Below are positions 19,444 through 27,072 of a stretch of DNA of 64,000 nt, piece after piece. The stretch covers positions 186,001-250,000 of the forward strand of contig NZ_JADCUC010000005.1 of NCBI RefSeq assembly GCF_016464365.1, written 5' to 3'. Under the pieces are notes generated by a model, which saw only the letters and a program-made list of their open reading frames with translations, had not been told where the DNA came from and did no database searches. A program made the translations under genes and the position numbers. Within the stretch, counting starts at the first letter, position 1, and each line of letters begins with the position of its first letter. The stretch is from Sandaracinobacteroides hominis (GTDB lineage: Bacteria; Pseudomonadota; Alphaproteobacteria; Sphingomonadales; Sphingomonadaceae).

Positions 19444-19833
19444 TCAGGAACCCGGAGTCCAGGGGCGATAATCGGCGGCAGCCGGCGCCCGCTTTCCACC
19501 CGCCGCCAGCGCACCCTTCGGCAGTTCCGCGCGGTCGCTTCCGGTCGGGTTGGGGCGCCAGGGCCGCTCCCACGCCTTCACCGGCAGCGGCACCTGGCTC
19601 GGCGCTTCCGCCCGCGTGTGGTGCAGCCACAGATGCCATTCCGGCGGCACCCGGCTCGAATCGGTGGAGCCGGCATAGATCACCCAGCGACGGCCGGTCC
19701 GCGACTTGCCGTCACGATCCTCGAAATAGACATTGCCATCGGCATCGCGGCCCACTTCCGTGCCGAAACGCACGGTCTTGAGCCAGGTGCCAAACGTGCT
19801 GCCGGTCCACCAGGTGAAGAGATTGAAGCCCAT
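19444..19833 (-). CDS. NADH:ubiquinone oxidoreductase NDUFA12-family subunit
   Basis: The 129-residue protein has the NDUFA12/B17.2 signature: WWTGSTFGTWLKTVRFG, GRDADGNVYFEDRDGKSRTG, RRWVIYAG and RVPPEWHLWLHHT. This supernumerary complex I subunit is shared by mitochondria and Alphaproteobacteria and sits on the matrix/cytoplasmic arm. It leads the run NDUFA12-mlaD-DUF2155, a conserved alphaproteobacterial order, and is unlinked to the nuo operon here. Confidence 0.93.
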   Translation of the reverse strand: MGFNLFTWWTGSTFGTWLKTVRFGTEVGRDADGNVYFEDRDGKSRTGRRWVIYAGSTDSSRVPPEWHLWLHHTRAEAPSQVPLPVKAWERPWRPNPTGSDRAELPKGALAAGGKRAPAAADYRPWTPGS

Positions 19834-19885
19834 GGGCCTGCCCTAGCGCGGCCGGCCCGTCAGGCGCAAGTTACTTCCCATACGC

Positions 19886-20398
19886 TCACCTGCTGCCCCA
19901 ACTCACCTTGTCGCCCGGTTTCAGCCCGATTCGGGCCGCCTCTCCGCCCTTCAGTTCCAGCACGGCAGCCACCGGGCCCACCGACTGCAGCACCGCGCGC
20001 GATTGCGGAACCGCTTCCGCCGCCACATTGCGCACCCGACCGTCAGAGCCGACAAAGATGATGTCCAGCGAGATCAGCGTGTTCTCCATCCAGAATCCCG
20101 CTGTCCGCGGCGGGCTCATCGGAAAGATCATCCCCGTCATCGGCGGCATCTGCGTGCGGAACATCATGCCGGTCGCCTGCTGGTCCGACGTCGCCGCGAC
20201 CTCCACCTTGTACTGGAACTTCCGCCCTGCCGCCGTCTCGATGGTCAGCGGCACCACCTTCAGCCCGCTTTGCGGCTTGCCAACTGCGGCGGCCTCGCGC
20301 GCCAGCGCCGGCGCCGAAATCGGCAACGCCGATCCCAGCACCGCCAGAGCCACGCCGGCCGCCCGCAAGACGCCGGCCGCCCGCAACAGGTCACGCAT
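19886..20398 (-). CDS. DUF192 family exported protein
   Basis: The 170-residue protein starts MRDLLRAAGVL and has a signal peptide ending at about ALA-REA. The DUF192 core follows: VEVAATSDQQATGMMFR, MTGMIFPM and TAGFWMENTLISLDIIFV, with PVAAVLELKGGEA near the end. Proteins of this family are small periplasmic beta proteins of undetermined function. The ATG overlaps the 3' end of the cold-shock gene by 8 nt, so the two are co-transcribed and probably translationally coupled. Confidence 0.9.
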   Translation of the reverse strand: MRDLLRAAGVLRAAGVALAVLGSALPISAPALAREAAAVGKPQSGLKVVPLTIETAAGRKFQYKVEVAATSDQQATGMMFRTQMPPMTGMIFPMSPPRTAGFWMENTLISLDIIFVGSDGRVRNVAAEAVPQSRAVLQSVGPVAAVLELKGGEAARIGLKPGDKVSWGSR

Positions 20399-21056
20399 CG
20401 TCGAGAAGGGCCTCCGGCTCCACTGCAACGGCGAGCGCCCCGCGCGGCCCGTCGTGGACCCGCGCCCTGAGAAGCTGACCGGGCTGCAGCGTTTCAAACC
20501 CGCCGCGCCGGACTGTTTCCATGTGAATGAAGATCTGGGTGACACCATCATCCCTCAACAGAAAGCCATAGCCCTTGGCCCGATTGAACCATCGAACCTG
20601 AACGGGTTCGAAATCGCCGGCATCGGTGATGAAGTCCAGCGGATCCACCCGGTTCGCCGATCGCTCGGCAATCCGGTCCTGATCCGGGCCTATAGCCTTC
20701 GAAAGATCGAGATCGAGGATGTTGGTCGCCTGCCGGCCGCGCGGCCCCGCGCGCGCCTGCACCACCACCTTCGCCCCCTCGGGCAGGGATTTCCGCCCCA
20801 ATGGACTCAGCAGATTGTAATGGATCAGGACATCACCACCCCCGTCCTCCGGGGTTATGAACCCGTAACCCTTCACCATATCGAACCACTTGACCCGGCC
20901 TGTCACCTCTTCGCCAATCGCCTCCTGGGCAATCGACTCGTCGGTAGCGGCCGCCGTATCGGCCTTCGCATTCACCCCGGCCAACCCGGCGACACCGGAT
21001 TTGCCTTGTGGTTCGAGTCCGGCCGCCGCTCCCGCGCCATGGACTCCTTCTGTCAC
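20391..21056 (-). CDS. Protein with two cold-shock domains
   Basis: Two CSD units are visible: VTGRVKWFDMVKGYGFITPEDGG...DVLIHYNLL, and VQVRWFNRAKGYGFLLRDDG...QIFIHMETV. Each keeps the RNP1 (KGYGF) and RNP2 (VLIH/IFIH) RNA-binding motifs. This tandem arrangement is common in Alphaproteobacteria; such proteins bind single-stranded nucleic acid. GTG at 21056 has AGGGG 8 nt upstream and gives 221 residues. An in-frame GTG at 21107, with poorer signals, would add 17 residues. It is coupled to the DUF192 gene. Confidence 0.85.
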   Translation of the reverse strand: MTEGVHGAGAAAGLEPQGKSGVAGLAGVNAKADTAAATDESIAQEAIGEEVTGRVKWFDMVKGYGFITPEDGGGDVLIHYNLLSPLGRKSLPEGAKVVVQARAGPRGRQATNILDLDLSKAIGPDQDRIAERSANRVDPLDFITDAGDFEPVQVRWFNRAKGYGFLLRDDGVTQIFIHMETVRRGGFETLQPGQLLRARVHDGPRGALAVAVEPEALLDDA

Positions 21057-21278
21057 CAGTTTATCCCCTCGCAAGCCTACCCTGTTTGCAGGCTCCTCGC
21101 CGGCCACGTTCCCCGTGTAAAGATACGCGTAAACGGTGCCCGTCGAACCCTGCCGGCCACCGTGAGCGTACGACCTTCCGAAAGCCGAACTTTCAATGAT
21201 GACAGGCGCACGCTAACACAGGCCACATCGCGCGCAAGATTAACTTTTTTACACGCCGGTAATGAAAGTTTCGGAACT

Positions 21279-21932
21279 GTGAACCTCGAAGGTGAAACGC
21301 TGATTCAGGCCGGGCGCGATCGTGTCTGGGCTGCCCTCAACGATCCGGCTGTCCTTGCGCGCTGCATAGACGGCGTCGAAAGCCTTGAACAAGTGGAGCC
21401 AAACCGCTTTGCCGGCGTCCTCAATGCAAAGGTCGGCCCGGTGAAGGCCAGGTTCACCGGACAGGTCGATCTTACAGAGCTCGATCCGCCCAATCGCTAT
21501 GTGCTGGTCGGCGAAGGCAAGGGCGGGGTCGCCGGCTTCGCCAAGGGCTCGGCCGAAGTCGCGCTATCCGATGCAGAGGGCGGCGCCACCCGGCTTACCT
21601 ATGTCGCCCGCTCTCAGGTGGGTGGCAAGCTCGCCCAGCTCGGCACCCGCCTGATCGAAGGCACCGCCCGCAGTTACGCGGAGAATTTCTTTGCCGCCTT
21701 CAAGGCCGAGGTGGAGGGGGATAGTCCAGCACCCGAGGCAGCGGCCGCAGCCGAGCTTCCCGCCGCAACTCCCCTGGACCCGGTCGCCACCCCCTCCGCC
21801 GCCGAAATCCGCGCCGATGCCGCCAGCGCCGCGGTCAACGCGGTCGAAGCCGCCCGTCCCGGCCTCCCCGGATGGGTCTGGATCGGCGGTCTGGTGCTGT
21901 TGGTGATCGCAGCACTCGTCGCCATCTATTGA
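21279..21932 (+). CDS. CoxG-like SRPBCC protein with C-terminal membrane anchor
   Basis: The 217-residue protein resembles carbon monoxide dehydrogenase subunit G (CoxG). The N-terminal domain is an SRPBCC fold (DRVWAALNDPAVLARCIDG, RFAGVLNAKVGPVKARFTG, YVLVGEGKGGVAGFAKGSA). An Ala/Pro-rich linker follows, and then a C-terminal anchor (GWVWIGGLVLLVIAALVAIY). CoxG members are thought to tether molybdenum hydroxylases to the membrane. The only sensible start is GTG at 21279; its ribosome-binding site is weak. It heads a four-gene cluster with xdhC, a MoeA-like gene and mocA, 2 bp from xdhC. Confidence 0.85.
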   Translation: MNLEGETLIQAGRDRVWAALNDPAVLARCIDGVESLEQVEPNRFAGVLNAKVGPVKARFTGQVDLTELDPPNRYVLVGEGKGGVAGFAKGSAEVALSDAEGGATRLTYVARSQVGGKLAQLGTRLIEGTARSYAENFFAAFKAEVEGDSPAPEAAAAAELPAATPLDPVATPSAAEIRADAASAAVNAVEAARPGLPGWVWIGGLVLLVIAALVAIY

Positions 21933-21934
21933 GC

Positions 21935-22855
21935 ATGGACGAAACAGGCCTCCTGCTCGATCGCGCCCGCGAATGGCGGGCGGCAGGCCACCGCCTCGCC
22001 ATCGCCACCGTCGTCCGCACCTGGGGCTCGGCGCCCCGCCGCACCGGAAGCCAGCTGCTGGTGCGCGACGACGGGCTGTTCGAAGGCTCGGTATCCGGCG
22101 GCTGCGTCGAAGGCGCAGTGATCGAGGCAGCGCTCGCCCGCATCTCCAGGGGCGGCGGCGAACTCCTCACCTTCGGCGTCGCCAATGAAACCGCCTGGGA
22201 AGTCGGCCTCGCCTGTGGCGGCGAAATCGCCATCTACGTGCAGGCCGTCGCGGAAGGCGGCTTCCCGCCCGAGCTGCTCGAAAAACTCGCAACCGCCCGC
22301 ACCACCGGCAAAAGCCTGACTCTCGGCTGGGATTTCGCCGCCGGCAGCACCACCGAAGCCGAAGCCGGCGATTTCGTCCACCGCTTCGATCCGCCGCAGC
22401 GGCTGATGCTGGTGGGCGCCGTCCATATCTCGCAGGCGCTTGCCCCCATGGCGCAGGCGCTCGGCTACCAGCCGCTCCTTGTCGACCCGCGCGGCGCCTT
22501 TGCCGCCGGCCCCCGTTTTGCCGGCTTCGAGGTGGACAGCCGCTGGCCCGACGAAGCCATGGCGGACTGGAAGCCCGACAGCGCCACCGCCGTCGTCACC
22601 CTCACCCACGACCCGAAGCTCGACGATGTGGCGCTGGCCGCGGCGCTTCGATCCCCGGCCTTCTACATCGCCGCGCTTGGCTCCCGCAAAACCCACGCCG
22701 CCCGTCTCGAGCGCCTCGCCGCACAGGGCTTCGGCGAAGCCGATCTCGCCCGCATCCACGGCCCCGCCGGCCTCCATATCGGCGCCGCCAATCCGGCCGA
22801 AATCGCGCTGAGCGTCGCCGCGCAGATGGTGGCGAGCTGGCGAGGCCCGAAATGA
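21935..22855 (+). CDS. XdhC/CoxI-family molybdoenzyme maturation factor
   Basis: The 306-residue protein has the XdhC N-terminal domain (ATVVRTWGSAPRRTGSQLLV, GSVSGGCVEGAVI) and a C-terminal Rossmann-like domain (LMLVGAVHISQALAPMAQALG, VVTLTHDPKLDD, YIAALGSRKTHAARLERL). XdhC proteins bind Mo cofactor and help install the sulfido ligand before insertion into xanthine dehydrogenase-type enzymes. Its ATG is 2 bp after the CoxG stop. No Mo-hydroxylase structural gene is in the window. Confidence 0.92.
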   Translation: MDETGLLLDRAREWRAAGHRLAIATVVRTWGSAPRRTGSQLLVRDDGLFEGSVSGGCVEGAVIEAALARISRGGGELLTFGVANETAWEVGLACGGEIAIYVQAVAEGGFPPELLEKLATARTTGKSLTLGWDFAAGSTTEAEAGDFVHRFDPPQRLMLVGAVHISQALAPMAQALGYQPLLVDPRGAFAAGPRFAGFEVDSRWPDEAMADWKPDSATAVVTLTHDPKLDDVALAAALRSPAFYIAALGSRKTHAARLERLAAQGFGEADLARIHGPAGLHIGAANPAEIALSVAAQMVASWRGPK

Positions 22856-22883
22856 AGCGGGCAACGGTGAAACGGCAGGGGCA

Positions 22884-23867
22884 GTGATCTTCGCCGAATT
22901 GCCCCTCTCCGAGACAAGGGGCGCAATCCTCGCCCACGCCATAGACCTCGGCGGCAAGCGCTGGCCAAAGGGCACGGAGATCGGCGAAGCTCTTCTGGCA
23001 GCTGCCGTCGCGCAATCCGTAACCCATCTCTGGGTCGCCCGGCTGGAATCGGGCGACGTGCCCGAAGACGAAGCAGCAGCCCGCATCGCCGCGCAGCTTG
23101 CCGGCCCCGGCCTACAGGCCCGGGCCCCTGCCAACGGCCGGGTGAACCTGCACGCCACCGCCGACGGGCTCCTCCTGCTCCACCCCGATTCCATCGCCGC
23201 CGCAAACCGGCAGGGTGACGCCATCGGCATTTCCACCCGCCCGCCGCTCACCCCGGTCCGCGCCGGCGATCTGCTGGCAACGGTGAAGATCATCCCCTAT
23301 GCCGTGCCTGCCACCCTGCTCGCGGCCATCACCCCGACACCGATCGAAGTCCGAGGCTGGCGGCCCGGCCTGGCGGCAACGCTGGTCCAGACCCACCGCC
23401 CCGGCACGCCCGAAAAGCTGCTGGCAAAAACGGCGGAGGTAACCGCCGCCCGCCTGCAGCAGCTCGGCGTCGCCCTGCAGCAGCAACCGACCGTTTTCCA
23501 TGCCGTGCAACCGCTGGCGCAGGCATTGGCGTCGTCCTCGGCACCGCTCCGCCTCGTCGCCGGCGCCACCGCCACTTCGGACGCGCGCGACGTCATCCCC
23601 GCTGCCATCATCTCGGCCGGCGGCGAAGTCCTCCGCGTCGGCATGCCCGTGGATCCGGGCAACCTGCTCGTCCTCGGGCGCATCGGCGAAGCGCTCGTCA
23701 TCGGTCTCCCCGGCTGCGCCAGAAGCCCCCGCCGCAACGGTCTCGACCTCATTCTCGAACGCTGGGCCGCAGGTCTCGAAGCGGACGCTGCCGACATAGC
23801 CGCGATGGGCGTGGGCGGTCTGCTGGAGGAAGGCGGGCGCCCCGTCCCTTGGGGCTGGTCGCCGTGA
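22884..23867 (+). CDS. Molybdopterin-binding MoeA-like protein
   Basis: The 327-residue protein starts at GTG with AGGGG upstream. It has the molybdopterin-binding fold region VEVRGWRPG...VQT...RLQQLGV, and a later GATATSDARDVIPAAI and GMPVDPGNLLVLGRIG, which recall MoeA/MogA signature loops (TGDE-like and GKP-like positions). It is shorter than full MoeA (about 400 residues), so it is probably a specialised cofactor-binding protein for the Mo-hydroxylase maturation cassette rather than the general MoeA. Its stop overlaps the mocA start (GTGA). Confidence 0.78.
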   Translation: MIFAELPLSETRGAILAHAIDLGGKRWPKGTEIGEALLAAAVAQSVTHLWVARLESGDVPEDEAAARIAAQLAGPGLQARAPANGRVNLHATADGLLLLHPDSIAAANRQGDAIGISTRPPLTPVRAGDLLATVKIIPYAVPATLLAAITPTPIEVRGWRPGLAATLVQTHRPGTPEKLLAKTAEVTAARLQQLGVALQQQPTVFHAVQPLAQALASSSAPLRLVAGATATSDARDVIPAAIISAGGEVLRVGMPVDPGNLLVLGRIGEALVIGLPGCARSPRRNGLDLILERWAAGLEADAADIAAMGVGGLLEEGGRPVPWGWSP

Positions 23868-24421
23868 AGGTAGGCGCCATCGTGCTGGCAGCAGGCTTCA
23901 GCCGCCGCATGGGGGCCGCCAAACTCGCGCTCCCGGTCGGCGGCCAGCCGATGCTGGCGCGAACCGTCGCGCAGGTAGCCGCCGCCGGCCTGCCGCTGCT
24001 TCTGGTCACCGGCGCGCACGAGGAAGCCGTGCTGCAGGTCGTCCCGGGCGTTCCCCACATCCGAGCCGCCCGCCATGCAGAGGGCCTCGCCGAAAGCCTG
24101 AAGGCAGGCCTGGCCGCCGCCCCCGAAGACTGGACCGCAGCCCTCATCGTGCTGGGAGACATGCCGTTCGTCGCCGCCGATACACTCCGCCGCCTGGCCG
24201 ACTGCCTCGAAGCGGGCGCCGAAGCCGTGGTCCCGCTGGATTCAGGCCGCCAGGGCAACCCGGCAGGATTCGCCCGCCACCTCTGGCCAAAGCTGCTGGA
24301 ACTGGAAGGCGACCGCGGCGCCCGCAGCCTCCTGCATCAGCTCAAAACCCACGAGATCGCAGTCGACGACCCCGGCATCCACCACGACCTCGACGAACCC
24401 GCAGACCTCAACAGAGCCTGA
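23864..24421 (+). CDS. mocA: Molybdenum cofactor cytidylyltransferase-like (MocA/MobA family)
   Basis: The 185-residue nucleotidyltransferase starts VGAIVLAAGFSRRMGAAKLAL, the LAAGxSxRMG-x-x-K nucleotide-binding motif. Further on it has ALIVLGDMPFVAADTL and QGNPAGFARHLWP. MocA attaches CMP to Mo-molybdopterin, giving the cytosine dinucleotide form used by xanthine-oxidase-family enzymes; a MobA-type GMP activity cannot be excluded. The GTG start overlaps the MoeA-like stop by 4 nt. A five-unit repeat array follows directly. Confidence 0.85.
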   Translation: MKVGAIVLAAGFSRRMGAAKLALPVGGQPMLARTVAQVAAAGLPLLLVTGAHEEAVLQVVPGVPHIRAARHAEGLAESLKAGLAAAPEDWTAALIVLGDMPFVAADTLRRLADCLEAGAEAVVPLDSGRQGNPAGFARHLWPKLLELEGDRGARSLLHQLKTHEIAVDDPGIHHDLDEPADLNRA

Positions 24422-24432
24422 GCCCGCCCCCC

Positions 24433-24810
24433 AAAACCGGGCGCAGCGCCGCAAGCAAGACCGGGCGCAGCCCGCAAGGCCGACCGGCCGCCCGCGCTTA
24501 TGCGCGGAACCGGCGCGAAGCGCCAAACCAAGACCGGGCGCAGCCCGCAAGGCCGACCGGCCGCCCGCGCAAGTGCGCGGAACCGGCGCGGAGCGCCAAA
24601 CCAAGACCGGGCGCAGCCCGCAAGCGCGACCGCGCGCCCGCGCCAGTGCGCGGAGCCGGCGCGCAGCGCCGCAAGCAAGACCGGGCGCAGCCCGCAAGGC
24701 CGACCGGCCGCCCGCGCTTATGCGCGGAACCGGCGCGAAGCGCCAAACCAAACCGGGCGCAGCCCGCAAGCGCGCCCGCGCCAATGCGCGGAACCGGCGG
24801 GAACCGCCGG
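24433..24810. repeat. Array of five tandem four-hairpin repeat units
   Basis: The 413 bp between convergent mocA and the epimerase gene are almost entirely this array. Units start at 24457, 24530, 24603, 24677 and 24750 (period 73-74 bp), after a truncated leading piece. Each unit has stem A CGGGC-gca-GCCCG, stem B GGCCG-ac-CGGCC (units 1, 2, 4) or GCGCG-ac-CGCGC (unit 3), stem C CCGCGC-4 nt-GCGCGG with a variable loop (ttat, aagt, cagt, caat), and stem D GGCGC-3 nt-GCGCC, or GGCGG-gaa-CCGCC in unit 5. Units 1 and 4 are identical. The fifth unit lacks part of stem B. Confidence 0.92.
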
Positions 24811-24834
24811 ACTCAAATCAAAATCCAAACCATT

Positions 24835-25254
24835 TTAATGGTTTGGTTCCGCCATCAGCTCCACCAGCACCCCACCCATGTCCTTCGGGTGCACAAAGAT
24901 CACCGGCACGCCATGCGCCCCGATCCGCGGTTCGCCGCCGCGCAGCACCGTCGCCCCCTTTGAAACCATCCAGTCCCGCGCGGCCAGGATGTCGGGAACT
25001 TCAAAGCACACATGGTGCTGCCCGCCCTTCGGGTTCTTCGCCAGAAACGCCAGCACAGGGCTATCGGCCCCCAACGGCTCGATCAGCTCGATCTGGCTGT
25101 TCGGCAGGTCCACAAAGCACACCCGAACCCCCTGCTCGGGCAAATCGAAGGCATCATGAATCTTCGTCGCCCCCAGCAGATCGCGATACAGCTTCACGCT
25201 GTCCTCGATCGAGGGCGTGGCAACGCCCACATGGTTCAACTTGCCAATCTGCAT
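24835..25254 (-). CDS. mce: Methylmalonyl-CoA epimerase
   Basis: The 139-residue glyoxalase-fold enzyme interconverts (R)- and (S)-methylmalonyl-CoA between propionyl-CoA carboxylase and methylmalonyl-CoA mutase. Motifs: KLNHVGVATPSIEDSVKLYRD (metal His), SQIELIEPL (metal Glu), GGQHHVCFEVPDI (metal His) and GVLVELM near the C-terminus (Glu). It starts MQIGKLN with GAGG upstream. It fits with pccA at 13.2 kb. Its 3' end abuts the five-unit repeat array. Confidence 0.95.
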   Translation of the reverse strand: MQIGKLNHVGVATPSIEDSVKLYRDLLGATKIHDAFDLPEQGVRVCFVDLPNSQIELIEPLGADSPVLAFLAKNPKGGQHHVCFEVPDILAARDWMVSKGATVLRGGEPRIGAHGVPVIFVHPKDMGGVLVELMAEPNH

Positions 25255-25268
25255 CTCGAATCCTCGGC

Positions 25269-25772
25269 TCAAAATGGAACGTCGTCGTCCATATCGTCGA
25301 AGTTCTGCGATGGCTTGCTGCCAAAACCGCCACCCATGCCACCGCCGGCGGGCGCCCGCGAAGGCGCCGGCGAGCCATAGTCATCGCCGCCACCATATCC
25401 GCCACCGCCACCAGCGCCTTCACGCCGGCTGTCCAGCAGCGTCAGCTCGCCCTTGAAGCGGCCGACATAGACTTCCGTCGTATAGCGGTCGTTGCCGTCG
25501 CGATCCTGCCACTTCCGCGTCCGCAGCTGGCCTTCGACATAGACCTTGCTGCCCTTGCGCAGATACTGTTCGGCCACCCGCACCAGATTGTCGTTGTCCA
25601 GCACGATCGAATGCCACTCCGTGCGCTCCTTGCGCTCGTTGGTCATCTTGTCGGTCCATGTTTCCGATGTCGCGATGCGCAGGTTGGCGATGCGCCCACC
25701 ATTGGCAAAGCTCTTCACTTCCGGATCGGCGCCCAGGTTGCCGACGATGATTACCTTGTTAACGCCCGCCAT
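25269..25772 (-). CDS. ssb: Single-stranded DNA-binding protein
   Basis: The 167-residue protein has an N-terminal OB fold ([54 protein letters not shown]). A flexible Gly-rich linker follows, and it ends in the acidic tip DDMDDDVPF, which binds partner repair and replication proteins. GAGGGAG is well spaced from the ATG at 25772 but too close to the in-frame ATG two codons earlier. It lies 14 bp upstream of the epimerase gene on the same strand. Confidence 0.97.
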   Translation of the reverse strand: MAGVNKVIIVGNLGADPEVKSFANGGRIANLRIATSETWTDKMTNERKERTEWHSIVLDNDNLVRVAEQYLRKGSKVYVEGQLRTRKWQDRDGNDRYTTEVYVGRFKGELTLLDSRREGAGGGGGYGGGDDYGSPAPSRAPAGGGMGGGFGSKPSQNFDDMDDDVPF

Positions 25773-25864
25773 CGGCATACTCCCTCGAACTCGATTTTCG
25801 TTTCCGGCCCCGCTATGAGCCAGCATCAAACTGCGGCGTAAGCAACACAGGGTCAGGGGTCAAC

Positions 25865-26971
25865 ATGGATAGCGGGCTGGAAACCGCAGGCGCACTGGCA
25901 ACCGCGACAGCCGCCGCAACTATACTCGATCCCCCCGCCTCGCAGGTGGAGGGCCACGGCGCCTGCCTCAACTGCGAAGCCCCGCTCAGCGGCGCCTACT
26001 GCAGCAATTGCGGGCAAAAGGCCCACCTCCACCGCTCCATCCTGCACGCCGTCGAGGAGTTCCTCCACGGTATCCTGCATTTCGACAGCAAGCTCTGGCA
26101 CACACTGCCGCTGCTGCTGTTTCGCCCCGGCAAGCTCACCTGGGACTATGTGCACGGCCACCGCGCTCGCTTCATCAGCCCGGTTGCGCTGTTCCTGCTC
26201 ACCGTCTTCACGATGTTCTTCGTATTCGGCTTCCTTGGCAGCGCTTCGGCGCCGGATGGCATGACCGTGGTCACCGATCCGGTCCGCAAGGCAAAGGCGC
26301 TGGCCACAGCGAACACCGGCATCGCAGAAATGGATCGGGAAATCCGCGAAATCGGTACCGACCCGGCCCGCGCGGCAGATCTTGCAGCGTTGAAAGTCAC
26401 ACGTGCAACGGCGGTGCAGGCGCGCGACGCGCTTCTGGCCGAAAAGGATGGTGGTACGCCCGCGATGGCCAACCAATCGGTGGGCGAGGCGATCACCAGT
26501 GCCATCAAGTCCAACGGTTTGAAACTCGAAACAGGCGAAGGCAAGCTCAACGAAAAGCTCCGTGCAGCGCTCAACAATCCAGAGTTCGTCTTCTACAAGA
26601 TGCAGCAGAAGGGCTATAAACTCTCCTTCCTGCTGGTGCCGCTGTCGCTACCGTGGATGTGGCTGCTGTTTGCCTGGAAGCGCGATGTGAAGGCCTATGA
26701 TCACGTCGTCTTCCTGCTGTATTCCATCAGTTTCATGTCGCTGCTGTTCATGGCGGGGGCCCTGTGCGCAGCTGCCGGCGTCACCGAGCCGATCGTCTAT
26801 GCACTGCTCTTCACGCTCATCCCCATCGTCCACATCTATGCGCAACTGAAGGGCGGCTACCGCCTCAGCGGCTTCTCGGCAGCGTGGCGCACGTCGGTGC
26901 TATCGCTCCTGGCCTTCACTACCCTCGTCACCTACTTCACCGGCATCCTGCTGCTCGGCCTTCTCGACTAA
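25865..26971 (+). CDS. DUF3667 membrane protein with four-Cys zinc-ribbon-like motif
   Basis: The 368-residue protein has four cysteines near the N-terminus (CLNC at 34-37, CSNC at 46-49), probably a zinc ribbon, followed by the DUF3667 segment (FDSKLWHTLPLLLFRPGKL, YVHGHRARFISPVALFLL). There is a first membrane helix at about residues 98-120, a charged insertion to about 235 and three or four more helices at the C-terminus. The family is widespread and uncharacterised. The gene stands alone, divergent from ssb. Confidence 0.85.
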   Translation: MDSGLETAGALATATAAATILDPPASQVEGHGACLNCEAPLSGAYCSNCGQKAHLHRSILHAVEEFLHGILHFDSKLWHTLPLLLFRPGKLTWDYVHGHRARFISPVALFLLTVFTMFFVFGFLGSASAPDGMTVVTDPVRKAKALATANTGIAEMDREIREIGTDPARAADLAALKVTRATAVQARDALLAEKDGGTPAMANQSVGEAITSAIKSNGLKLETGEGKLNEKLRAALNNPEFVFYKMQQKGYKLSFLLVPLSLPWMWLLFAWKRDVKAYDHVVFLLYSISFMSLLFMAGALCAAAGVTEPIVYALLFTLIPIVHIYAQLKGGYRLSGFSAAWRTSVLSLLAFTTLVTYFTGILLLGLLD

Positions 26972-27072
26972 GGTAACGCTCGCCCCTCAGGCCTGCCCGC
27001 TGGTTTCCACCCGCATCGTAATTCCTCCCCGCTTCTCGATGCCGGTAACGCTCGCGCCGAAGCGTGCCTACG

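Noticed and set aside
24433-24810. CRISPR array
   Set aside because: Units have no unique spacers; the whole 73-bp unit repeats, with variation confined to loops and paired stem positions. No cas genes are present.
24500-25841. Long plus-strand frames through the 24.4-kb array with repeated ARASARNRR-type peptides
   Set aside because: They are translations of the hairpin repeat in several frames and run on antisense to the epimerase and ssb genes; no start signals. The array is non-coding.
26972-27072. Direct repeat GGTAACGCTCGC flanking the DUF3667-feoB gap, as a possible attachment site
   Set aside because: Two 12-bp copies about 80 bp apart, with no integrase and no element between them; too little evidence.
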